Counted from the stretch's first letter, positions 35,720 through 44,407 are shown. The stretch is DNA of 64,000 nucleotides from Rhizobium sullae (GCF_900169785.1 NZ_FWER01000014.1:1-64000); one strand, 5' to 3'. A program made the numbers and translations. Notes: a model not told the origin generated them from the letters alone.

Positions 35720-36200
35720 GCTGGGCTCCACGCATCAACTCGGCGGCGCGTTCGACAGAAGCGATGATCTCCACATGCGCCCCGCAACGACAGAGGTTGT
35801 GACGCAAAGCCAAACGAATATCTTTCCGCGTCGGCGACGGGTTGTTTCGCAGGAGGGCGCTCGCGGTCATCACCATTCCGTTCAGGCAGTATCCGCATTG
35901 CGCCCCCTCACATTCGAGAAAGGCATTCTGGACGACGCAAAGAGCTCCCGTCGAGCGATCGGCAAGGCCTTCGAGCGTGGTAATGTCGTGTCCTGCGGCA
36001 CGTTTTGCCCGCAGCACGCAGGCCCGTGCCGGCGCACCGTCGATGATCACCGTGCACGCGCCGCATTGCCCCTTGCCGCAGCCGTATTTTGCCCCCTTGA
36101 GGCCGAGCTCATCTCTCAGAACATCGAGAAGTGTACGATCCCCGGGATGCTGAAGCAGGCGTGCTGTCCCGTTTACGGTCAGTTCGAACGTATTCGTCAT
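35712..36200 (-). CDS. nicA: Nicotinate dehydrogenase small [2Fe-2S] subunit
   Basis: 162 residues. N-terminal ferredoxin-like [2Fe-2S] domain with YGCGKGQCGACTVIIDGAPA (Cys at about 42, 47, 50), and the second, helical [2Fe-2S] domain with GAQCGYCLNGMVM and LCRCGAHVEI. This is the usual small subunit of xanthine oxidase-type hydroxylases, carrying electrons from the molybdenum site of NicB. GAGGGAACC precedes the ATG. First gene of the minus-strand unit, divergent from the MarR regulator across 276 bases. Confidence 0.92.
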   Translation of the reverse strand: MTNTFELTVNGTARLLQHPGDRTLLDVLRDELGLKGAKYGCGKGQCGACTVIIDGAPARACVLRAKRAAGHDITTLEGLADRSTGALCVVQNAFLECEGAQCGYCLNGMVMTASALLRNNPSPTRKDIRLALRHNLCRCGAHVEIIASVERAAELMRGAQHD

Positions 36201-36257
36201 GGTTCCCTCGGGCTTTCTTTTTGACCCTTGTCAGGAACACAGCACAAAACTTGTTTG

Positions 36258-36299
36258 TATGCAAATGAGTTTATCCGATGTTGGGTGATTTTTTGCATA
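36258..36299. promoter_or_regulatory. Candidate operator pair in the nicA-nicR divergent region
   Basis: TATGCAAA at 36258-36265 is repeated inverted as TTTGCATA at 36292-36299. The first is itself part of TTTGTATGCAAA, a near-palindrome. The pair lies 58-100 bases before nicA. Binding by NicR or NicS is inferred only from position. Confidence 0.5.
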
Positions 36300-36476
36300 A
36301 TTGGCAGGCAATAAATATCTTTGTAGGATTTTTAAGCAGTTTTGTCCGTCGCTTATCTGTCGCGCGCCAGGCGCCGTTTTAGCGCAGAGTCGCGTGCGGA
36401 TCGGGATTCCGCCTTGACGCTAGGCCGCCGGATGTTGCAGTTCGACATTTGTTTCATCAGAAGCTGGAAATCGCCG

Positions 36477-36905
36477 ATGACTGACCCGAGCGAACGTTAC
36501 GTCCTTGACGACCAGGTCGGCTTCTTGCTGCGTCTCGCCTATCAGAGACATATGGCTCTCTTCATGGAGCGCATGACGGGCGGATTGACACCGACTCAAT
36601 TCTCGACGCTCTACCGTCTGCGTGAGGCGTCGGAGCCGCTTTCGCAAAATGCCCTCGGCCGTCTCGTCGGGATGGATGCCGCGACCACCAAGGGCGTCGT
36701 GTCGCGCCTCCTGGCGAGAGACCTGATCCGTGTGGAGAAGGACGGCGAAGACCGAAGACGCTACACGCTCTTCATCACCGACACCGGCTGTCGGCTGCTC
36801 GATGCAGTGCTGCCGGATGTGAAACACAGCAGCGAGGCCACGCTTGCTCCGTTAGCATCCTCGGAAAGAGACCAGCTTCTGCAGTTGCTGAAACGTCTGA
36901 TATAA
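36477..36905 (+). CDS. nicR: MarR-family regulator, NicR-like
   Basis: 142 residues from the ATG at 36477; the frame opens 45 codons earlier but that part crosses the operator region. A winged-helix MarR protein: FLLRLAYQRHMALFMERMTG, GLTPTQFSTLYRLREASEPL, SQNALGRLVGMDAATTKGVV recognition region, wing RVEKDGEDRRRYTLFITDTG. In P. putida the nic genes nicCDEFTPX are repressed by the MarR protein NicR, with 6-hydroxynicotinate as inducer. Its place inside the cluster supports the same role here. Confidence 0.8.
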   Translation: MTDPSERYVLDDQVGFLLRLAYQRHMALFMERMTGGLTPTQFSTLYRLREASEPLSQNALGRLVGMDAATTKGVVSRLLARDLIRVEKDGEDRRRYTLFITDTGCRLLDAVLPDVKHSSEATLAPLASSERDQLLQLLKRLI

Positions 36906-36982
36906 AATTATACATATAGATAATAAACAACCCAACCCGTGCCTATAAAAAAGGGGCGCAGGCGCCTGACGAGGACGATCGC

Positions 36983-37672
36983 GTGGTCGAGCAGAAGCTC
37001 AAATCAAAAAGCCGTGGCCCGGGGCGGCCCCCGAAGGCCGGTATTTTGGGGAAGGCCTCGGATCTGCGCGACGGCATTCTGGATCATGCCGAACTGGTGT
37101 TTGCGGACGCCGGCTTCGAAGGTGCCAATCTGCGGGAAATCGCTTCCCTTGCGGGCGTCAACCAAGCGCTGATCCGATATTATTTCGGCTCGAAGGCCGA
37201 TCTCTTCGACGAGTGCTTCAGGAGGCGCGGCGGACTTCTGGCGGGACACAGACATGTCAATCTGGATCGACTCTTAGAGATCACCGAAAATCCGTCGGTC
37301 GAGGATCTCATTTATGCCTACCTGAAACCACAGTGGGACATGAAGTACGCGAGCGCCAACGGGGCAGCTTTCGTCGCGATGCAGGCGCGATTGCATGCCG
37401 AGCCCGAAGAGCATTCGCTGCGCCTGCGAAGAGAAGTCTACGACGCGTCGGTCAAGCGCTATATTTCGGTCCTCTCACGGGTGTTGCCGCAGGTACCCAA
37501 GGACATCGTAAGCGTGCGCATGGCTTTTCTCGTCGGTGCATATCTTTTCATGCTCAATGATTTGGGGCGCATCGGTGATCTTACCGAGGGTCATCTGACG
37601 TCCTTCGGAAAGGACGAAATGCTCGACCAGCTCGTCCGTTTTCTCGCAGCCGGGATGCGCGCACCCGTCTAG
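36983..37672 (+). CDS. nicS: TetR-family regulator, NicS-like
   Basis: 229 residues starting with GTG at 36983. N-terminal helix-turn-helix: RDGILDHAELVFADAGFEGA, NLREIASLAGVNQALIRYYF, GSKADLFDECF. The remaining part is an all-helical ligand domain typical of TetR proteins. In P. putida NicS, a TetR protein, controls nicAB. Here a TetR gene stands between nicR and nicE, so the same pair of regulator types is conserved; identity as NicS is inferred from that context. Confidence 0.65.
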   Translation: MVEQKLKSKSRGPGRPPKAGILGKASDLRDGILDHAELVFADAGFEGANLREIASLAGVNQALIRYYFGSKADLFDECFRRRGGLLAGHRHVNLDRLLEITENPSVEDLIYAYLKPQWDMKYASANGAAFVAMQARLHAEPEEHSLRLRREVYDASVKRYISVLSRVLPQVPKDIVSVRMAFLVGAYLFMLNDLGRIGDLTEGHLTSFGKDEMLDQLVRFLAAGMRAPV

Positions 37673-37734
37673 ACAAGACAGAAACCGGCTCGCCGCTGCC
37701 TAATCAGTGGGCTCGCCGAAAATTTGTGCTTGTT

Positions 37735-37752
37735 ATTATTCAGATGAATAAT
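37735..37752. promoter_or_regulatory. Palindromic operator before nicE
   Basis: ATTATTCA, two bases, TGAATAAT: a palindrome with perfect 8-bp arms, 33 bases before the nicE ATG and 62 bases after the TetR gene. It differs from the TATGCAAA sites before nicA, so the two transcription units may answer to different regulators. Confidence 0.65.
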
Positions 37753-37785
37753 TAATGTCCCTCCATCAGATCGATGGAGCCTAGC

Positions 37786-38535
37786 ATGAAAACCTACCGG
37801 ATCGGCCAGATCGTCCCGAGCTCCAACGTCACGATGGAGACCGAAATCCCGGCGCTGCTGCACGCACGCGAGATGGTCGCGCCTGAGCGCTTCACTTTTC
37901 ATTCCTCACGCATGAGGATGAAGCACGTGACGAAGGAAGAGCTTGCCGCAATGGATGCAGACAGCGACCGCTGCGCGCTCGAACTTTCCGACGCGCGGGT
38001 CGATGTGATGGGTTATGCCTGTCTGGTCGCGATCATGGCGATGGGGCTCGGATATCATTGCCAAAGCCAGGCGCGCCTGCATGGCATCACAGTCACGAAC
38101 GGCAATCCGGCGCCAGTCGTGACGTCTGCCGGAGCGCTGGTAGAGGGCCTAAAGGCGATCGGCGCCAAGCGGATCGCACTTGTGGCGCCCTACATGAAGC
38201 CGCTCACCGAGTTGGTCGTTTCCTACATTCGCAACGAAGAGATCGAAGTCGCAGACTGGTGCGCGCTGGAGATCCCGGACAACCTGGCCGTGGCCGCCCA
38301 TGATCCGTTGAACCTGCCGGAGATCGTCAAGGGCATGAGAACCGACGACGTCGATGCGGTGGTACTCTCTGCCTGTGTCCAGATGCCGTCACTGCCGGCC
38401 GTTTCCGTGGCCGAGGCGATCACGGGCAAGCCGGTTCTGACGGCGGCCATCGCCACCACTTGGCAGATGCTGCGGGCTCTTGATCTCAATACGCGCGTAC
38501 CGGGCGGCGGCACGCTGCTGTCGGGCGCATATTAA
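37786..38535 (+). CDS. nicE: Maleate cis-trans isomerase
   Basis: 249 residues from the ATG at 37786 (GGAG 8 bases upstream; a 4-codon longer frame exists). Asp/Glu racemase superfamily, maleate isomerase type. The two catalytic Cys are seen as Cys79 in MGYACLVAIMAMG and Cys197 in VVLSACVQMPSLPAV. The start, YRIGQIVPSSNVTMETEIPA, carries the Asn and Ser residues that bind the carboxylates. It converts maleate to fumarate, the last step of the nicotinate pathway, feeding the TCA cycle. It heads the plus-strand unit nicE-nicD-nicX-nicF. Confidence 0.93.
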   Translation: MKTYRIGQIVPSSNVTMETEIPALLHAREMVAPERFTFHSSRMRMKHVTKEELAAMDADSDRCALELSDARVDVMGYACLVAIMAMGLGYHCQSQARLHGITVTNGNPAPVVTSAGALVEGLKAIGAKRIALVAPYMKPLTELVVSYIRNEEIEVADWCALEIPDNLAVAAHDPLNLPEIVKGMRTDDVDAVVLSACVQMPSLPAVSVAEAITGKPVLTAAIATTWQMLRALDLNTRVPGGGTLLSGAY

Positions 38536-38550
38536 GGAGGGCGGGCACAC

Positions 38551-39333
38551 ATGGCAAAGGGATATCATGTTCGCGCAAATGGAATCCGCCAGCACCTCCT
38601 CCATTTCCCGGGGCAGGGGCCGACGATGTTGCTGGTTCCCGGCATCACCTCGCCCGCCGTTACCTGGGGTTTTGTGGCCGAGAGGTTGGCCGCCGCCTTC
38701 GACGTCCATGTGCTCGACGTACGCGGTCGTGGACTGAGTGAGGCAGGTAACCTTGACTATTCGCTGGATGCCATGGCGGCGGACGTCGTGGCATTGGCGA
38801 CAACGGCAGGGATCGGCAGACCGATCGTGCTTGGTCATTCAATGGGCGCGCGCACGGCTATCCGCGCGGCCCGTCAGGCTCCCGATGCATTGTCGGGGCT
38901 GATCCTTGTTGATCCTCCCGTTTCAGGCCCGGGGCGGCGTGCCTATCCGTCCGCCTGGGACTGGTACGAGGATTCCATCCTGATGGCGCAGAAGGGCTGC
39001 TCGGGGCAAGACATGCGCCGTTTTTGTCCCAGTTGGACGGATGAGCAGAATGCCTTGCGTGCCGAATGGCTGCACACGTGCCAGCTCGATGCGATCCGCA
39101 CGGCCTATGATGGCTTCCATACCGACGATGTCCACGCCGATTTGCCGCATCTGAACCTGCCCATGCGCCTCGTGGTCGCCGGCGGTGCAGCTGTCATCGG
39201 CAAGGAGGATATCGATGAAATCAGGGCCCTGGCTCCGACCATCGAGGTCCGGATTGTCGAAAAGGCGGGCCACATGATCCCCTGGGACGATCTCGAGGGA
39301 TTTCTTGCCGCCACCATGAATTTCCTCCCCTAA
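38551..39333 (+). CDS. nicD: N-formylmaleamate deformylase
   Basis: 260 residues, alpha/beta hydrolase fold. Oxyanion region LLVPGITSPAVTWGFVAERL, strand VHVLDVRGRGLSEAG, nucleophile elbow VLGHSMGARTAIRAA with Ser97, acid region LILVDPPVSGPGRR, and the His in VEKAGHMIPWDD. This matches NicD, which hydrolyses N-formylmaleamate to maleamate and formate. AGGAGGG lies 9 bases before the ATG, 15 bases after nicE. Confidence 0.92.
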   Translation: MAKGYHVRANGIRQHLLHFPGQGPTMLLVPGITSPAVTWGFVAERLAAAFDVHVLDVRGRGLSEAGNLDYSLDAMAADVVALATTAGIGRPIVLGHSMGARTAIRAARQAPDALSGLILVDPPVSGPGRRAYPSAWDWYEDSILMAQKGCSGQDMRRFCPSWTDEQNALRAEWLHTCQLDAIRTAYDGFHTDDVHADLPHLNLPMRLVVAGGAAVIGKEDIDEIRALAPTIEVRIVEKAGHMIPWDDLEGFLAATMNFLP

Positions 39334-39360
39334 CGCGACCCGAACCGAAAGGGCCATGAA

Positions 39361-40392
39361 ATGGACCACGCGAGCTTTACCGAGATTTGCCTGCACCAGC
39401 TGAAGATGTCTGGCGTGCGTGAAGGCGAAAAACTCATTGTCCTCACCCAAGGCAATGACCGTCTGGATTATGCCGACGCTTTCATGGCCGCGGGTCAGCG
39501 CCTTGGCGCTCGGATGTATCATATGCGGCTGCCGGCTCCGTTACCGACTGGCGGCTGGAATGTCGGCATCACTGGCCTTGCGGCCATGCCCGATGCGGTC
39601 GAAGCGCTGAAGGCCTGCGATATGCTGATCGACTGCATCTTCCTGTTGTTTTCGCCGGAGCAGATGGCAATCCAGGCGGCCGGTACGCGCATCCTGACCG
39701 CCGTCGAGCCACCGGAGCTGCTGGCCCGCATGCTGCCGACGAAGGAGATCCGCGAGAAGGTCGAAATCGCCGGTGCGATGCTCGCCAAGGCCAAGGTCAT
39801 GCGCATCACGTCGCCGCACGGAACGGACGTCACCTACAAGCTCAATACCTATCCAACGATCACGGAATATGCTTGCACCGACGAGCCCGGCCGTTGGGAC
39901 CACTGGCCGTCCGGCTTCGTCTTTACGGGTGGTGACGACGACGGCGTGGACGGTCAGATTGTCGTGGCACCCGGCGACATTCTCCTGCCGCAAAACATCT
40001 ACGTCCGCGATCCGATCTACTACACCATCGAGAAAGGCTGGGTCAGCGACATCCGCGGCGGGCTCGACGCACAACTCGTCAAGTCCTACATGGAAGATTT
40101 CAACGATCCGCGCGGCTTGGGCATGAGCCATGTCGGCTGGGGCATGAACCCGCATGCAAAATGGCACAACCTGGTCCCCGGAGCCTTCCCGGGCGGCATG
40201 GGCATGGAACCGCGCAGCTTCTATGGCAATGTCATGTTCTCAACAGGTCCCAACAACGAGTTAGGCGGTCCCAACGATACGGCCTGCCACCTCGATATTC
40301 CCATGCGCGGGTGCTCGCTTTTCCTCGACGACGAACCAGCCGTCATCGACGGGGACATTGTTGTGAAGGAAATTCAGATGGAGCGAGCCTGA
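39361..40392 (+). CDS. nicX: 2,5-dihydroxypyridine 5,6-dioxygenase
   Basis: 343 residues. An iron-dependent ring-opening dioxygenase with an aminopeptidase-like (M29) fold, unlike other extradiol dioxygenases. It turns 2,5-dihydroxypyridine into N-formylmaleamate. Seen: CLHQLKMSGVREGEKLIVLT, NDRLDYADAFMAAGQRLGAR, a Glu-containing VTYKLNTYPTITEY stretch, and near the end NDTACHLDIPMRGCSLFLDD, where His-x-Asp fits the metal ligands of NicX. It lies 27 bases after nicD. Confidence 0.92.
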   Translation: MDHASFTEICLHQLKMSGVREGEKLIVLTQGNDRLDYADAFMAAGQRLGARMYHMRLPAPLPTGGWNVGITGLAAMPDAVEALKACDMLIDCIFLLFSPEQMAIQAAGTRILTAVEPPELLARMLPTKEIREKVEIAGAMLAKAKVMRITSPHGTDVTYKLNTYPTITEYACTDEPGRWDHWPSGFVFTGGDDDGVDGQIVVAPGDILLPQNIYVRDPIYYTIEKGWVSDIRGGLDAQLVKSYMEDFNDPRGLGMSHVGWGMNPHAKWHNLVPGAFPGGMGMEPRSFYGNVMFSTGPNNELGGPNDTACHLDIPMRGCSLFLDDEPAVIDGDIVVKEIQMERA

Positions 40393-40422
40393 CGGCACTC
40401 TTTCCAGCGCGAGGGATAGTAT

Positions 40423-41043
40423 ATGTCGCAGCAAGAAACCTACAGGACCGCGGGGTTCGGGCAGCCCGTCCCGCGGGGCATCCGCCCGGGGATCGTCGTC
40501 GTTGACTTCACCTACGGGTTCACCGACACGACCTACCCCACGGCGGCGGACATGAAGGCCGAGATCGCCGCAACGCGACGTCTCACGGATCTTGCCAGGG
40601 CAAGAGATATGCCGGTGATATACACCACCATAGCCTATCATCGCGGAGAGGTGAGAATGCTGCCATGGCTTCGCAAGGCGACCGGGATGGCGGCCCTGAT
40701 CGAGGGCAGCCGGCTTGTGGAGATCGATGCAGCCACCGGTATCCAGCCCGGAGACTCTGTGATCACCAAGAAGGGCGCGTCTGCATTCCATGGGACGGCT
40801 TTAGCCGGGCTTCTTACCGGTGCCAGCGTCGATACGCTGGTGGTCGCCGGCGCGACGACTTCTGGCTGCGTGCGAGCAACCGTCGTGGATGCAGTCCAGT
40901 CGGGCTTCAATGTTCTGGTGCCAGCCGACTGCTGCGCGGATCGGGCCCTGGCGCCGCATGAGTCCAATCTTTACGACATGCATCAGAAGTACGCCGACGT
41001 TACCGATGCCGACGATATAGAGCGATGGCTGGTCTCTCTCTGA
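40423..41043 (+). CDS. nicF: Maleamate amidohydrolase
   Basis: 206 residues of the isochorismatase-like Cys hydrolase superfamily. The catalytic triad is visible: Asp28 in GIVVVDFTYGFTD, Lys near 116-117 in SVITKKGASAF, and Cys149 in AGATTSGCVRATVVDAV. It hydrolyses maleamate to maleate and ammonia. GAGGG lies 7 bases before the ATG. Last gene of the plus-strand unit, 30 bases behind nicX. Confidence 0.92.
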   Translation: MSQQETYRTAGFGQPVPRGIRPGIVVVDFTYGFTDTTYPTAADMKAEIAATRRLTDLARARDMPVIYTTIAYHRGEVRMLPWLRKATGMAALIEGSRLVEIDAATGIQPGDSVITKKGASAFHGTALAGLLTGASVDTLVVAGATTSGCVRATVVDAVQSGFNVLVPADCCADRALAPHESNLYDMHQKYADVTDADDIERWLVSL

Positions 41044-41197
41044 TCATTTCGGGATGGTTCCCCAGCCTTCTGATAGGGCCCGTCCACTGCGACTTCCGTT
41101 GCTGGTTTCGCAGTTCGAACCGGCTTCAAGGCAGAGGACTAAGCCAGACCAATCGCGCATCGGCGGCTGAAGCGACGCGGTTCCGACCTCGTCTAGC

Positions 41198-43093
41198 CTA
41201 TCTGCCGCAATCGATGTCCCTGTAGAGTAGGTATTCGGCTTCGCTGAACCGGATCCCCGAATTGTCGAAGCAGAAGCGCTCGGGCACGATCCTAAAAAGA
41301 TACCGCTTCCCGCATGCCGCCGGAACGTCCACCGAATATAATCGAGCCATGTTAGACGGCACGGGACCTGTCCATTTTTTATGTCCGGCGAAGGAAACGT
41401 GCTTCAGGAGCGTCGCCGATCCCGAGCGGCCTATGCCTCCAGCCGCTGCGACGAAGCTCGTTCCCTTCGCCTCGTCAATCGTCGGATATTCCTGCCGTGT
41501 CGGTGGTCCGCGGACCAACGGCACGTCCGACGTCTTGAATGCCACGTTGAACCGCACGTCGTCGCGTGCCGGCACGTCGCCGTAGCCGTTCAGGTACTTC
41601 CAGGAAAGGCGCAGGATCTTTTGCGCGCCCTGCGTGGCGGTGGGGTAGAAGTGCACGTCGGCCGAAAAGTCCGTCGGCACGAAGGTGTCGCCGCCTTCGC
41701 CCGGGGGTGGGCACTGCGTGAACAGCGGCCTGTATCCACACTCGCTTCCGCCGACGCCCCATGCGCATCGGCTGAGACGCAGCCAGTCGTCGTCATTGAG
41801 TACTCGCACGCCTTTCCATAGGCTGCCCCCATGCTCGGGTGTCATCCACGGACTGATCCTGCCCGCTCCAGAAGCGGAGGCCCATTTGGTCCTGTGGTTC
41901 TGGACGAGCCCGAGGGCTCCCTTTTGCGCGAAGAGGGCCGCGTTCTGCATCACCGTCGCGTTCGGGATGACGGGCGTCTTCCCAGTGGCATCGGCGGCGA
42001 AGCGGCGTCCCGACTCCAGCGTCGTCAGGCTGTGGCAGCCCGAGCACGGATGGCCGTCGATCAAGAAGGACCTAGCGTCGAGCAGCGTGCTGGCATGGGC
42101 GGCCGAATATCCCGAACCGATCACGCGGAACGGCGCGTCCGGCCTCGCGATGCCGCCCGGAAGGAAGTTGCCCATCCCGAACGCGGCGCGCGGATCGTGC
42201 CTGCCCCCGAAATAGCCGACCCTCGCCTGCTGCATGTGCGGATCGACGACGGTGGGCTTCTTGTTGTCATGACAGAGTACGCAATCGACCTTGGCGCCGC
42301 CGTCGTAAAGCTCCACCGCAGCGCGCCGCCCGGCAGAGTCGCCGTAGGACGCTCCGCCGGGGGGCGGGAAGCGCTCCGTCCAGTCGAAGACGGAGCGGTC
42401 CTTCCGGCCGTCGAGGAACGCAATTTCGCCCGTGACGTTGTTGAATCCGATCGCGCTGTACCGGGAGAACCGTGGATCCGTCGCCGTCCAGTAGGAATCC
42501 GTCTCGAGTTCCAGGCTCTCGGACGACTTCCGGCAGAGGAACAGCCACTGTACATTGTTACGCGTCACCTTGCCGACCCGCGAGTTCATCGCGCAGAAAG
42601 TGACGTCGCCCGCGAGCGAAGGCTTGTCGCAGCGCTCGATGGCGGTCGTCCACTTCACCAGGTGGCCTTCGACGTCACGGTGGGCGAATTCGAGCGGCGC
42701 GCCTGCCTTGGAGGGGTTTGGTTCCAGTTTTACGACGTTTCCGTCGACCTCGAGACCGACCTGCCGCGAGTTCGGTCCCGTGCAGGCCCCGTCCGGCATG
42801 GGGCCGAACACCGATCTAGCCTCGTCGCCGAATTTTGTCACCGGATCTGCGCTTGCCGTCGCCGGAGCCCACAACACGTCGCCGTTCCATTGAAGAAGTA
42901 GGTCGTATCGCGAAACCGTTCCGGGGCCGGCCGTTGCAGCTCTTGACTCAGCGACTGAGAAAGATCCCGCTCCCTCGTGAGGCTCGGGGTGCGGCTCCCC
43001 GAGAGAGGGGGTCTCCAATCCAATGGGCAGAAAAAGAGCGACCGCCGTCGCTGCGGCGAGATGGACAAGGCGCCCCACGGTTCCTTCCCCCAT
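41198..43093 (-). CDS. Secreted protein with two CxxCH heme-type motifs, function unknown
   Basis: 631 residues from the ATG at 43093; a GTG at 43078 with AAGGA is an alternative. The frame is open for 174 codons more, but that part lies over the SnoaL-like gene in another frame and is discarded. Signal peptide LVHLAAATAVALFLPIGL. Two c-type heme sites stand in the middle: CVLCH (271-275) and CSGCH (350-354). Before them are paired Cys (DGACTG, IERCDK, VTFCAM, LFLCRK). The stretch AVELYDGGAKVDCVLCHDNK and LIDGHPCSGCHSLTTLESGR resemble multiheme or diheme cytochromes with no classical peroxidase pattern. The C-terminal 250 residues are unrecognised. It follows the SnoaL-like exported gene by 17 bases, so both probably act in the periplasm together. 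Confidence 0.6.
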   Translation of the reverse strand: MGEGTVGRLVHLAAATAVALFLPIGLETPSLGEPHPEPHEGAGSFSVAESRAATAGPGTVSRYDLLLQWNGDVLWAPATASADPVTKFGDEARSVFGPMPDGACTGPNSRQVGLEVDGNVVKLEPNPSKAGAPLEFAHRDVEGHLVKWTTAIERCDKPSLAGDVTFCAMNSRVGKVTRNNVQWLFLCRKSSESLELETDSYWTATDPRFSRYSAIGFNNVTGEIAFLDGRKDRSVFDWTERFPPPGGASYGDSAGRRAAVELYDGGAKVDCVLCHDNKKPTVVDPHMQQARVGYFGGRHDPRAAFGMGNFLPGGIARPDAPFRVIGSGYSAAHASTLLDARSFLIDGHPCSGCHSLTTLESGRRFAADATGKTPVIPNATVMQNAALFAQKGALGLVQNHRTKWASASGAGRISPWMTPEHGGSLWKGVRVLNDDDWLRLSRCAWGVGGSECGYRPLFTQCPPPGEGGDTFVPTDFSADVHFYPTATQGAQKILRLSWKYLNGYGDVPARDDVRFNVAFKTSDVPLVRGPPTRQEYPTIDEAKGTSFVAAAGGIGRSGSATLLKHVSFAGHKKWTGPVPSNMARLYSVDVPAACGKRYLFRIVPERFCFDNSGIRFSEAEYLLYRDIDCGR

Positions 43094-43110
43094 TTCCTGC
43101 CCGCGGGCGG

Positions 43111-43692
43111 TCAACGCGCGCTGGCCTGGATCCCGGACTGGTAGGGGGCGACCTTGAGGACAATGAACTTCAACAATTCGCCGTCCTGCGTGATCGTCGC
43201 GTATAGCTTGGCCGTGTAGTCGAGCTGTACCGCGCTGACCCCGATCGTCTGAATGCTCACTTGGGCCGATAAGGCAACCTCGAAGTTGCCGTCTGTCGTC
43301 TTCCCGATCAGGATGCTGCCAAGCTGCCGGGTGGCACTGGAGTTCGTTGCGGCGAGGTTCGCGAACATCGTCTGGAACTGCTTGGCCAGCGACGCTGCCG
43401 AAATGCCAAGCGTGGCATTCGGATTGCCCGGGTCGCAATGGTAGTAATGACCGTTGTCCACGAACAGAGCGGCCAGCCCGTTGAAGTCGCGGTTGTCCAT
43501 CGTCCATGCGTATTGGGAGAGCAGGTCTATCACGTCGCCCCGTTCCTCCGGCGTGGGCGCGGTCAACGACCCGCCGCGGTAGTCCCTCCAGGCCATGTCG
43601 TTTGACCCGGGGCATTCGTTGGCCGCGAATGCGGGCGAGGCCGCAAGCAACGAGAAAAGGGCCACAGCCCCGAAAATCCTGGATGCATTCAC
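43111..43692 (-). CDS. Exported SnoaL-like (NTF2-fold) protein
   Basis: 193 residues from a GTG at 43692 with GGAGG 8 bases upstream; the 37 codons before it lack any ribosome site. Signal peptide IFGAVALFSLLAASPAFAA. The mature part is SnoaL-like: APTPEERGDVIDLLSQYAWT, MDNRDFNGLAALFVDNGHYY, then a beta-rich half ending VLKVAPYQSGIQ. Such folds bind small ligands or act as isomerases or dehydratases; no catalytic residue can be assigned. It leads the two-gene unit with the CxxCH protein. Confidence 0.7.
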   Translation of the reverse strand: MNASRIFGAVALFSLLAASPAFAANECPGSNDMAWRDYRGGSLTAPTPEERGDVIDLLSQYAWTMDNRDFNGLAALFVDNGHYYHCDPGNPNATLGISAASLAKQFQTMFANLAATNSSATRQLGSILIGKTTDGNFEVALSAQVSIQTIGVSAVQLDYTAKLYATITQDGELLKFIVLKVAPYQSGIQASAR

Positions 43693-43880
43693 GTTGACCC
43701 CCTCCGTGCTGCCCACCGAGGGTCCGGCCCGCCCTACGCCATTCAATGCACTACCAACGGACCGCACCGACGTTCTCGCAGCACTGCAAGTATACGTGGC
43801 CACACCATGTGGACCCCGCTGAGATTAAACTCAAGTTGTTTAATGACCTCGCCTAGTAGAGTAGCCTGTACCGAAGAAAT

Positions 43881-43893
43881 GCGCAAGTTGAGG
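43881..43893 (+). repeat. Leader element shared with the intact SAM-cyclase gene, copy 1
   Basis: GCGCAAGTTGAGG stands 32 bases before the ATG of the remnant at 43926. The same 13-mer stands 33 bases before the ATG at 46840. Around it TAGCCT and CGAA are also shared, and the start codon context ATGAGCGAC is identical, so the two genes have a common origin including the 5' leader. Confidence 0.7.
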
Positions 43894-43925
43894 CGCGGCT
43901 CGATTTCAACTGGGCGGATCCGGCG

Positions 43926-44407
43926 ATGAGCGACATCACAACACGGCAGGCCGAAATCGGGTTGCAGCACTTGGCGGACAAATTCGCCGACACGCAGATC
44001 GATTTAGACACGCTCGTGCTGCTATCCGAGCAGGATCTGCGCGAACTGGGCGTCCCCTTGGGCCCCCTCGCAGCAGGCTGCTCGCCGCGATCGCTGCGCT
44101 CGGCAGGTCGGTGCAACCCCATGGGGGTGACCTGCCGGTTCTGATCTTATGGCATGGTGTGGCGACCCTGGTGTAGACCACGGACAGAAGCTTGATCCTG
44201 GTGGCGAGATTTTGGTGCTGAGGGACTTGACGAACAAAGGCCCATTCCAGAAGCACTACTACACGCCCGAGTTGCTTCGTCTACGGGAAAGAACTGCTAA
44301 GGCAGACGGACCGGCTCGCTGATGACAAAGGATCGTTGCAGGAGGCCATCTCTTTCGCACGCGATCAGGGGGCGAAGGCATGGGAGGCGAGAGCCAAGCA
44401 GTCGCTT
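43926..44407 (+). pseudogene. Internally deleted SAM-cyclase-AAA-TPR gene (only both ends left)
   Basis: The first 47 codons read as a SAM domain (LADKFADTQIDLDTLVLLSE, then QDLRELGVPLGP). Frameshift follows, and the pattern goes on in the next frame as SRLLAAIAALGRS, which equals KLLAAVAAMGRP in the protein at 46840. About 90 bases of unassigned sequence come next. Then the far C-terminus is recognisable in pieces: HYYTPELLRLR, TDRLADDKGSLQEAISFARD and QGAKAWEARAKQSL, matching HYFTAELLRLQG and SIAFARRQGSKTWELRAKQT at residues near 1000-1050 of the intact protein. Roughly 900 codons, including cyclase and ATPase domains, are missing. Confidence 0.75.

Noticed and set aside
40423..41043. Reading nicF as a nicotinamidase
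   Set aside because: Same superfamily, but the position as last gene of nicE-D-X-F and the overall pattern favour maleamate amidohydrolase; the nicotinamidase metal-binding Asp-x-His set is not evident.
41831..42901. 356-codon plus-strand open frame
   Set aside because: Antisense to the CxxCH protein gene; Arg-rich without any recognisable motif.
43094..43615. 174-codon N-terminal extension of the CxxCH protein, which would make an 805-residue fusion
   Set aside because: The extension overlaps the SnoaL-like gene in another frame, is Arg-rich and precedes a proper signal peptide at 43093.
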